A stretch of 6,880 nt of DNA from Desulfobacterales bacterium (GTDB taxonomy: Bacteria; Desulfobacterota; DSM-4660; Desulfatiglandales; JALVZP01): the NCBI GenBank assembly GCA_027037575.1, contig JALVZP010000280.1, positions 1 through 6,880 of the forward strand, read 5' to 3'. Under the pieces are notes generated by a model that was not told where the DNA came from, searched no databases, and saw nothing but the letters and a program-made list of their open reading frames with translations. Below are positions 1 to 4,644 of this stretch, in pieces. Position 1 is the stretch's first letter. Every line of letters starts with the position of its first letter. The translations under genes and the position numbers were made by a program.

Positions 1-462
1 AAATACAGGTTTCCAAATACAAAGGTGTTTATATTTGCAAGAAGTGAAAGGGAAAGGGAGTTTGCAAAAGAGCTTGGTGCAGTTTGGGCAGGAGATACAG
101 AGGATACATCTCCAGAACCCTTAGATGCAATAATAGATACAACTCCTGTTTGGAAGCCACCAGTAGAAGCCCTTAAAAATCTTAAACCAGGAGGAAGGCT
201 TGTAATCAATGCAATAAGAAAGGAGGATGTGGATAAGGATTATCTTTTAAAGATAGATTATCCAACTCATCTATGGATGGAAAAGGAGATAAAGAGTGTG
301 GCAAATGTTACAAGAAAGGATATAGAGGAATTCTTAGAGCTTGCTTCTCAGATCCCTATAAGGCCTGAGATTCAGGAATTTCCCTTAGAGGATGCAAATA
401 TTGCACTTTTGGAACTAAAAGAGAGAAAGATAAGAGGAGCAAAGGTGTTAAAAATAGGATAG
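1..462 (+). CDS. Zinc-dependent alcohol dehydrogenase, C-terminal part (5' end outside window)
   Basis: The reading frame is open from base 1 to the TAG at 460-462 and gives 153 residues, so the gene continues beyond the left edge. The GTG at 25 is not a credible start because homology runs through it. The visible part is the second half of the Rossmann NAD(P)-binding domain plus the C-terminal return to the catalytic domain. KVFIFARSERER looks like the strand and helix after the lost GxGxxG loop. AKELGAVWAG, LKPGGRLVINAI, SVANVTRKD and IRGAKVLKIG match the pattern of propanol-preferring or AdhP-like enzymes in the medium-chain dehydrogenase family. Such enzymes oxidise alcohols or reduce aldehydes in the cytosol. 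The zinc ligands would lie in the missing N-terminal half, so zinc binding is inferred from family resemblance. It is probably co-transcribed with the hydrolase downstream, whose ribosome binding site overlaps this stop codon. The substrate is unknown. Confidence 0.85.
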   Translation, partial: KYRFPNTKVFIFARSEREREFAKELGAVWAGDTEDTSPEPLDAIIDTTPVWKPPVEALKNLKPGGRLVINAIRKEDVDKDYLLKIDYPTHLWMEKEIKSVANVTRKDIEEFLELASQIPIRPEIQEFPLEDANIALLELKERKIRGAKVLKIG

Positions 463-473
463 GAGGTAAGAAT

Positions 474-1268
474 ATGCCAAGGATAAAGGTAGATGGAATC
501 CACATAAATTATGAGATCTATGGAAGGGAAGAAGGGGATGTATTGATGTTCAGTCATTCCTTAGGAACAAATCTTCTCATGTGGGATCCACAAGTAAAGG
601 CATTCAGGGATAGGTATAAGATAATTTGCTTTGATACAAGGGGGCATGGAAAAAGCGATGTTCCTGAAGGACCTTATACCTTAGAGGAGATGGCAAAGGA
701 TGCAATTGGTCTTCTGGATAAGTTAGGAATAGAGAAAGTTCATTGGATAGGGCTTTCTATGGGAGGAATGATAGCTCAGGCAGTTGCATTGAATTATCCA
801 GAAAGGCTGAAGAGCTTAATTCTATGTGATACAGCAGCAAAGGTAAGTGAGGAGGATCAGCCTATATGGCAGGAAAGGATAGATAATGCACTTAAATATG
901 GTATGGAGGCACTTTTAGATGCAACCTTAGAAAGATGGTTTACTGAGCCATTTAGAAAGAAGAATCCTCCTGAAGTCCAGCTTATAAAGAAGCTGTTTCT
1001 TTCTACTCCTGTAAAGGGATTTGTAGGATGTGCAGAGGCAATAAGGAAACTCAATTATCTGGATAGATTATCTGAAATAAAGCTTCCTACCCTTATAATA
1101 GTAGGAGAAGAGGATAAAGGAACACCTGTTGAGGTTTCAAAAGAGATGCACAAGAGAATAGCTGGATCAGAGCTTATAATAATTCCATCTGCTGCACACC
1201 TTTCTAACTTAGAGCAGCCAGAGAAATTCAATACTGCCTTAGCAGATTTCTTAGAAAGGCATACATAA
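474..1268 (+). CDS. Alpha/beta hydrolase, 3-oxoadipate enol-lactonase (PcaD)-like
   Basis: This is a complete 264-residue alpha/beta hydrolase, the usual length for the family. Visible motifs are the oxyanion-side segment FSHSLGTN (26-33), FDTRGHGKSD (53-62), the nucleophile elbow GLSMGGM with Ser95, the acid Asp214 in GEEDKGTP, and the catalytic His242 in SAAHLSNLEQPEKF. The segments CDTAAKV and LERWFTEPF are typical of PcaD, which opens 3-oxoadipate enol-lactone in the beta-ketoadipate pathway. No other gene of that pathway is in the window, and related anaerobe proteins often carry the PcaD name without proof, so the substrate is open: another ester, lactone or thioester is equally possible. 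There is no signal peptide, so it should be cytosolic. The ATG at 474 is supported by AGGAGG at 461-466, seven bases upstream. It lies 11 bases after the dehydrogenase stop, which suggests one transcript. Fold assignment is firm; enol-lactonase activity is tentative. Confidence 0.9.
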   Translation: MPRIKVDGIHINYEIYGREEGDVLMFSHSLGTNLLMWDPQVKAFRDRYKIICFDTRGHGKSDVPEGPYTLEEMAKDAIGLLDKLGIEKVHWIGLSMGGMIAQAVALNYPERLKSLILCDTAAKVSEEDQPIWQERIDNALKYGMEALLDATLERWFTEPFRKKNPPEVQLIKKLFLSTPVKGFVGCAEAIRKLNYLDRLSEIKLPTLIIVGEEDKGTPVEVSKEMHKRIAGSELIIIPSAAHLSNLEQPEKFNTALADFLERHT

Positions 1269-1390
1269 CGTTCAAGGAGATTTAAATCCCTGTTGCCGGT
1301 GTAAAAAACGTTGGCTTTCTATGAACAAATAAAAATTGAAAACAGGCACTGAATGAAATATAAATATCTTCGGCTTTTTGGAGTGTAATT
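1269..1390 (+). other. Intergenic region between the hydrolase gene and the LysR gene
   Basis: This is the only gap above 50 bases in the window. The right half holds the LysR promoter and the inverted repeat listed separately. The left half (1269-1320) is somewhat richer in CG dinucleotides than the flanking genes. It contains the short palindrome GATTTAAATC (1279-1288), the word AACGTT twice (1267-1272 and 1307-1312), and a weak possible RNA stem, GCCGGTG (1295-1301) with CGTTGGC (1309-1315), which needs three G-U pairs and is followed only by TTTC. I see no convincing terminator for the upstream pair and no small gene. Confidence 0.6.
1336..1364 (+). promoter_or_regulatory. Predicted sigma70-type promoter of the LysR-DUF3786-atp operon
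   Basis: TTGAAA at 1336-1341 (five of six bases match the -35 consensus) is followed after exactly 17 bases by TATAAA at 1359-1364 (five of six match -10). Transcription would start near 1371, giving a leader of about 20 bases before the ATG at 1391. It is the only clear promoter upstream of the operon in the window. It is predicted from consensus and spacing alone. Confidence 0.6.
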
Positions 1391-1405
1391 ATGAATATTA
1401 CACTC
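1381..1405 (+). promoter_or_regulatory. Inverted repeat spanning the LysR start codon (operator or RNA hairpin)
   Basis: GAGTGTAAT (1381-1389) and ATTACACTC (1397-1405) are perfect reverse complements, separated by seven bases that contain the ATG. As RNA this is a 9-bp stem with a 7-base loop holding the start codon and with GAG of the GGAG ribosome binding site (1380-1383) in the stem. As DNA it is a 25-base dyad just downstream of the predicted transcription start. Either form would suit autoregulation. It does not fit the simple T-N11-A LysR box about its centre. The repeat itself is certain; its function is inferred. Confidence 0.45.
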
Positions 1406-2296
1406 AAGCAATTGGAGGTGTTCTGTAAGATAGTTGAGACAGGAAGCTTTTCAAAGGCAGCAGAAGAAGTATGTCTTACCCAATCATCTGTAAGTGAAAG
1501 GATTTACAATTTAGAAGAAGAATTAGGAGTAAAGCTGTTTGATAGATTCTCCAGGAAGGTATTTCTTACAGATGCTGGAAGATTCTTTTATGAAAGGGCA
1601 AAGAGGCTTTTAGAAGAAAAAGAAAGAATCTGCTTAGAAATACAAGACTTTGTAGGGATAAAAAAAGGTGATATAAGGATAGGAGGAAGCACCATACCAG
1701 GTGAGTATGTTCTCCCCTATTTTATAAAGAGATTCCGCGATAATTACCCTCTCATAAACGTCCTTCTCTTTATAAGTGATTCAAAGAGGATTCAGGATAT
1801 GGTCCTTGATGGAAAAATAAATCTTGGTATTGTTGGCTTTATGGAAGACAACAAAAATCCTAATTTGGAAGGTATAAAGGTCTGGGAAGATGAGCTCGTT
1901 GTCGCTGTTTCAAAAGATCATAAATGGAGTAACAGGAAAGAGATAGAACATGAGGAACTCTTAAAAGAACCTTTTATAATCAGAGAAAAGGGTTCTGGAA
2001 CACTTAAGGTCATGTCTGAATATCTAAAAAAATATATAAACATTCCTGATGATTTGAATATAGTTGCAAGACTTGGTTCATCTACTGCTATAAAGGAGGG
2101 GATAAAAGCAGGTCTTGGTGTATCTGTAATATCTAAGAGGGCAATAGAGACAGAAGTTAAGGCTGGACTCATTTCTGTATTAAGGATAAAGGGGATCAAG
2201 ATGATAAGATATTTTTATCTAATCTGGGACAAAAGAAGGGGGAAAAGTCCTGCTACTGAAGCATTTATAAGATTTATAGAAGGAGAGAAGATATGA
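1391..2296 (+). CDS. LysR-family transcriptional regulator (selenium metabolism-associated type)
   Basis: The protein has 301 residues, the normal LysR length. The N-terminal winged helix-turn-helix is clear: LKQLEVFCKIVETGSFSKAA (5-24), recognition helix region LTQSSVSERIYNLEEELG (29-46), then KLFDRFSRKVFLTDAG (48-63). A linker helix of about 65-90 leads to the effector-binding domain, which opens with IRIGGSTIPGEYVLP (95-109). Other typical segments are VLDGKINLGIVG, EPFIIREKGSGT and GIKAGLGVSVISKRA. The GGSTIPGEYVLP and FIIREKGSGT patterns resemble the LysR type annotated as selenium metabolism-associated, also near CysL/YeiE; that subgroup call is from memory. It should act as a DNA-binding tetramer with a small anion or metabolite as effector. 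GGAG at 1380-1383 supports the start. Its stop overlaps the next start (ATGA), so it appears translationally coupled to the DUF3786 and F0 genes. It may regulate its own operon. Confidence 0.93.
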   Translation: MNITLKQLEVFCKIVETGSFSKAAEEVCLTQSSVSERIYNLEEELGVKLFDRFSRKVFLTDAGRFFYERAKRLLEEKERICLEIQDFVGIKKGDIRIGGSTIPGEYVLPYFIKRFRDNYPLINVLLFISDSKRIQDMVLDGKINLGIVGFMEDNKNPNLEGIKVWEDELVVAVSKDHKWSNRKEIEHEELLKEPFIIREKGSGTLKVMSEYLKKYINIPDDLNIVARLGSSTAIKEGIKAGLGVSVISKRAIETEVKAGLISVLRIKGIKMIRYFYLIWDKRRGKSPATEAFIRFIEGEKI

Positions 2297-2865
2297 ATGG
2301 ATTTGAAAAATTAATACTGGATAATCTAAAGGAGGTCTTTGAAAAAAGGGATATAGATGAAATAAGATTTAAAGCACTTGGAGAAGAATGCATTGTCAAG
2401 CCAGATGGTATATTTTTTTCAGGGAAAAAGGATACAAGTGCCATTAGTGTGATTATTTCCCTATATGTGAAGAATCATCTTGATTATGAACCAGTACTTG
2501 AACCTTTTATTTCTATAAAGGATATGCCTGATAGTATGCCCTATAGGGAAGGCTTTCATGCAAATGCAGAATTGCCTTTAGTCCCCTATGTTCAAAAGAT
2601 CTATGAAAAAAGGGATTTGATAACAGATAAGCTTGGCCCAGATAAAGATATTAACTCTAAGGATGATGTAGGTGATTTTTCCTTTGTCCTTTTTCCACTT
2701 CCAAAGATTGCACTGAAATACATTTTTTATTTTGCAGATGAAGAGTTTCCTGCTTCTGTTACATGTCTTTTTTCTAAGAACGCCACACTATTTCTTCCAA
2801 CAGATCCACTTGCAGACCTTGCAGAATATACAGGAAAAAAGATCCTGGAGATTGTTAATGAATGA
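2293..2865 (+). CDS. DUF3786 domain-containing protein of unknown function
   Basis: This 190-residue soluble protein has no signal peptide or membrane segment. Its C-terminal half carries the most recognisable DUF3786 pattern: FPLPKIALKYIFYFADEEFP (134-153), then ASVTCLFSKNATLFLPTDPLADLAEYTGK up to about 182. The N-terminal half is Lys/Glu-rich with ECIVKPDGIFF near 32-42. The two cysteines, C33 and C158, are far apart and do not form an Fe-S motif. From memory, members of this family occur in anaerobes and some are fused to Fe-S domains, but no function is established and none can be assigned here. The ATG at 2293 overlaps the LysR stop by four bases and has AAGGAG at 2280-2285 with a 7-base spacer, so the start is secure. 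Its own 3' end overlaps atpZ by eight bases. This packing suggests co-expression with the F0 genes. Confidence 0.8.
   Translation: MNGFEKLILDNLKEVFEKRDIDEIRFKALGEECIVKPDGIFFSGKKDTSAISVIISLYVKNHLDYEPVLEPFISIKDMPDSMPYREGFHANAELPLVPYVQKIYEKRDLITDKLGPDKDINSKDDVGDFSFVLFPLPKIALKYIFYFADEEFPASVTCLFSKNATLFLPTDPLADLAEYTGKKILEIVNE
2847..2850 (+). promoter_or_regulatory. Ribosome binding site that decides the atpZ start
   Basis: GGAG at 2847-2850 lies seven bases before the ATG at 2858. It favours that codon over the far upstream ATG at 2732, which would lie deep inside the DUF3786 gene, and over the in-frame ATG at 2870, which has only a weak purine stretch before it. Confidence 0.65.
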
Positions 2866-3085
2866 AGAGATGAAAAGGCTTTTTAAAGCCCTTGCTTTTC
2901 TAAGCACAGTTGGTATAGCAATGGCTATATCTATTGTCATGGGAGTATATATTGGCCGATATTTAGACAAGGTCTTTGGAACAGAACCATATCTCTTTTA
3001 TGTCTTTCTTGGATTTGGTATAGCTGCTGCATTCAGAAGCCTATATGTCTTATATAAGAGAGGAAGCAAGGAGTTGGAAAAATAG
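2858..3085 (+). CDS. atpZ: AtpZ/AtpI-family small membrane protein of the F0F1 ATP synthase operon
   Basis: The protein has 75 residues from the ATG at 2858. The frame is open further upstream to 2732, but that extension encodes low-complexity residues overlapping the DUF3786 gene and is not protein-like. Two membrane helices are visible at about 12-35 and 45-66, joined by a short loop with the family signature GVYIGRYLDKVFGTEP (29-44, with G29, G33 and D37). This matches AtpZ-type proteins encoded first in many atp operons. In Bacillus, AtpZ with AtpI has been linked to Mg2+ uptake for the synthase, and relatives are proposed to assist rotor assembly. It should sit in the cytoplasmic membrane. 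It overlaps the end of the DUF3786 gene by eight bases, and its stop codon directly abuts the atpI start. A short basic tail (KRGSKELEK) ends the protein. An alternative start at 2870 would give 71 residues. Confidence 0.85.
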   Translation: MNEEMKRLFKALAFLSTVGIAMAISIVMGVYIGRYLDKVFGTEPYLFYVFLGFGIAAAFRSLYVLYKRGSKELEK

Positions 3086-3463
3086 ATGAAATGGGATCAT
3101 CTCTATAAAAAGCTAAGTTATCTAAATCTGATAATTATCTTAATAACTGGTTCAATTCTGAATATAGTGGCAAAGCCAATTTTTGTCTTTTCTTTTTTTA
3201 TAGGTGCAATTATCTCTCTTCTAAACTTTCATATGATGCAAAAAAAGATAAAATCTTTGTTTGTAAACAAAAGATTTATTGGAAATCAGGTGGGTATTGT
3301 TTTTAATTTCTATTTTAGACTTGCAATTATAGGCATTATTTTCTATATACTCCTCGACAAAGGAGTGGATCCGATCGGTTTTTTGATTGGATTAGGAATG
3401 TTGAATGTAGGGATTTTGATAATGGGTATCACGTATGGAATAAAATATCATAGAGGGAGCTAA
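3086..3463 (+). CDS. atpI: ATP synthase subunit I (AtpI-like membrane protein)
   Basis: The protein has 125 residues and four predicted membrane helices at about 12-29, 32-49, 72-90 and 96-117, the usual layout of the ATP synthase subunit I family. Family-like features are GAIISLLNFHMM (40-51) at the end of helix 2, with the conserved Asn47, a basic cytoplasmic loop (KKIKSLFVNKRF), and FYFRLAIIG with Arg78 in helix 3. Subunit I is thought to help assemble or stabilise the c ring and is not part of the finished enzyme. Its sequence is poorly conserved, so position between atpZ and atpB carries much of the call. The ATG follows the atpZ TAG with no gap. AAGGAG at 3068-3073 is 12 bases away, a little far, so translation is probably coupled to atpZ. 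An imperfect AT-rich palindrome lies inside the gene at 3251-3277. Confidence 0.82.
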   Translation: MKWDHLYKKLSYLNLIIILITGSILNIVAKPIFVFSFFIGAIISLLNFHMMQKKIKSLFVNKRFIGNQVGIVFNFYFRLAIIGIIFYILLDKGVDPIGFLIGLGMLNVGILIMGITYGIKYHRGS

Positions 3464-3467
3464 TATT

Positions 3468-4169
3468 ATGTTTGAAAATACCTTCCTCTTTTTAGATGCA
3501 TTATTAGAAAAGATAGGACTTGGGGAATTTGCCCATCACTATTCCTATATAGTTCATACCTGGTTTGTAATGCTCATACTGATTATCTCCTCCATTGTCT
3601 TTGTAAGAGGAGTCCAGCTTCTTCCTGATAAAGGTCAGCTCTTCTTTGAGGTATTAATTGAAAAGCTTGAGAACTTCATGCTTGATATTACAGGGCCAGA
3701 AGGAAGATTCTTCTTTCCATTTATTGCAACCCTCTTTATCTTTATATTTGCTGCAAATCTATTAGGTCTTATACCTGGTTTTGAGTCACCAACAGCAAAT
3801 ATAAATACAACCCTTTCAATGGCAATCCTGACCTTTATCTATACCCACATAATTGGAGTTAAGTTTCATGGAATAAAATATATAAAACATTTCCTTGGCC
3901 CAGTCTGGTGGTTAATTCCACTTTATACCCCGATTGAAATAATGAGTCATTTTGCAAGGATACTTTCCTTAAGTGTTCGTCTGTTTGGAAATATATTTGG
4001 AAAGGAGATGATTCTCGGAATACTTTTTATGCTTGCAGGGCTTTATCTTGCTCCACTTCCAATAATGTTTTTGGGGCTCCTTGTTAGCTTTATTCAGGCA
4101 TTAATATTTACAGTTCTTGCAATACTTTATTTTGTTGGTGCAATGGAAGAGGCACACGCTGCTGAATAA
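3468..4169 (+). CDS. atpB: F0F1 ATP synthase subunit a
   Basis: The protein has 233 residues, typical for compact bacterial subunit a. It forms the stator half-channels that carry ions to and from the c ring in the cytoplasmic membrane. The essential arginine is Arg171 in SLSVRLFGNIFGKE, aligned with E. coli Arg210. Glu180 matches E. coli Glu219, and Gln210 in FIQALIFTVLAILYF matches Gln252. At the place of E. coli His245 there is Gly203. Other family patterns are FIFAANLLGLIPGFESPT (92-109) and the C-terminal AMEEAH. Membrane helices lie at about 28-48, 82-104 and 115-132, with long hairpin helices at about 160-192 and 195-226. The start at 3468 is four bases after the atpI stop. GAGGGAG at 3453-3459, in the end of atpI, serves as ribosome binding site with an 8-base spacer. 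All catalytic residues expected of the family are intact. Confidence 0.97.
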   Translation: MFENTFLFLDALLEKIGLGEFAHHYSYIVHTWFVMLILIISSIVFVRGVQLLPDKGQLFFEVLIEKLENFMLDITGPEGRFFFPFIATLFIFIFAANLLGLIPGFESPTANINTTLSMAILTFIYTHIIGVKFHGIKYIKHFLGPVWWLIPLYTPIEIMSHFARILSLSVRLFGNIFGKEMILGILFMLAGLYLAPLPIMFLGLLVSFIQALIFTVLAILYFVGAMEEAHAAE

Positions 4170-4201
4170 AAAGGAAGAAGGCCACAGTATAAAACCAAAA
4201 G

Positions 4202-4211
4202 AAAGGAGGTG
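4202..4211 (+). promoter_or_regulatory. Near-perfect Shine-Dalgarno sequence of atpE
   Basis: AAAGGAGGTG at 4202-4211 is complementary over ten bases to the usual 3' end of bacterial 16S rRNA and lies five bases before the ATG at 4217. It is the longest ribosome binding site in the window. It fits the need for many copies of subunit c per synthase, about 8-17 in known rotors, from one transcript shared with single-copy subunit a. Confidence 0.75.
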
Positions 4212-4216
4212 CACTA

Positions 4217-4603
4217 ATGAAAAAAGCCTTATCCATAGGAACTATGGTAGGACTGATGCTAATAGCAGTAGCTCCTTCTGCATTTGCTGCTGAGACCGGA
4301 AATCAGCTTGTGATGGCTTCAGGGCTATGGGTCTTTGTTGCGATTGCTCTTGGATGTGGAATTGGGATAGGAATTGCTGCTCATGGAACAGGAATAGGCA
4401 TGGGAAATGCTATTAATGGAGCTCTTCAGGGAACTGCTCGAAATCCTGAGGCAGGTGGAAAGATTATGACTACTATGATCATCGGCCTTGCTTTAATTGA
4501 GTCTTTATGTATCTATGCACTGGTAATCTGCTTTATACTGGTCTTTAAGATTCCTGATCTTACAAAGCTCTTTGAGGCAATCCTAAAGGCATTAGGAGCC
4601 TAA
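4217..4603 (+). CDS. atpE: F0F1 ATP synthase subunit c with N-terminal signal peptide
   Basis: The protein has 128 residues, against about 80 for a plain subunit c. The extra length is an N-terminal leader with Lys2-Lys3, a hydrophobic core (about 6-20) and a likely signal peptidase site after APSAFA (residue 25), plus a longer C-terminal tail. The mature part is the usual hairpin: helix 1 with the glycine repeat from G46 to G63, the polar loop ARNPEAGG (74-81), and helix 2 with the ion-carrying Glu95 in ALIESLCIY. Such leaders are known for c subunits in some Nitrospirota and Desulfobacterota. Compared with the Ilyobacter Na+ ring, Glu95 and Ser96 are kept, but the Gln32 position is Met62, Pro28 is Thr58 and Thr67 is Leu97, so H+ coupling seems more likely. 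It lies 47 bases after atpB, is followed by a strong terminator and not by atpF, and has a very strong ribosome binding site. Confidence 0.96.
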   Translation: MKKALSIGTMVGLMLIAVAPSAFAAETGNQLVMASGLWVFVAIALGCGIGIGIAAHGTGIGMGNAINGALQGTARNPEAGGKIMTTMIIGLALIESLCIYALVICFILVFKIPDLTKLFEAILKALGA

Positions 4604-4612
4604 GTTAAGATA

Positions 4613-4644
4613 GGGGATGTCATTCATGACATCCCCTTTTTTTT
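4613..4644 (+). terminator. Strong intrinsic terminator of the atp operon
   Basis: GGGGATGTCA (4613-4622) pairs perfectly with TGACATCCCC (4627-4636) across a TTCA tetraloop, followed by eight T (4637-4644). It starts nine bases after the atpE stop, which shows that the operon ends without F1 genes. The uvrA stop codon on the other strand (4620-4622) and its last codons fall within this hairpin. Read from the minus strand, no T run follows the stem, so it is not an obvious terminator for uvrA. Confidence 0.93.

Noticed and set aside
25..27. GTG as a start codon for the first gene
   Set aside because: The frame is open to base 1 and the codons before it continue a typical Rossmann segment; no ribosome binding site precedes it.
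1295..1315. Possible terminator after the hydrolase gene
   Set aside because: The stem GCCGGTG / CGTTGGC needs three G-U pairs in seven, has an A-rich loop and is not followed by a T run.
1269..1326. Possible degraded repeat, CRISPR-like or tRNA-like remnant (AACGTT twice, GATTTAAATC, GTTCA...TGAAC)
   Set aside because: The words are short and unevenly spaced, no second copy occurs in the window, and no cloverleaf can be drawn.
2732..2857. N-terminal extension of the AtpZ frame from the ATG at 2732
   Set aside because: It lies wholly inside the DUF3786 gene in another frame, reads as low-complexity Phe/Leu/Gln sequence, and the real start at 2858 has a proper ribosome binding site and family-like N-terminus.
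372..2970. Minus-strand open frames at 372-557, 857-1054, 1918-2199 and 2788-2970
   Set aside because: Each is antisense to a well-supported plus-strand gene and shows no recognisable protein pattern.
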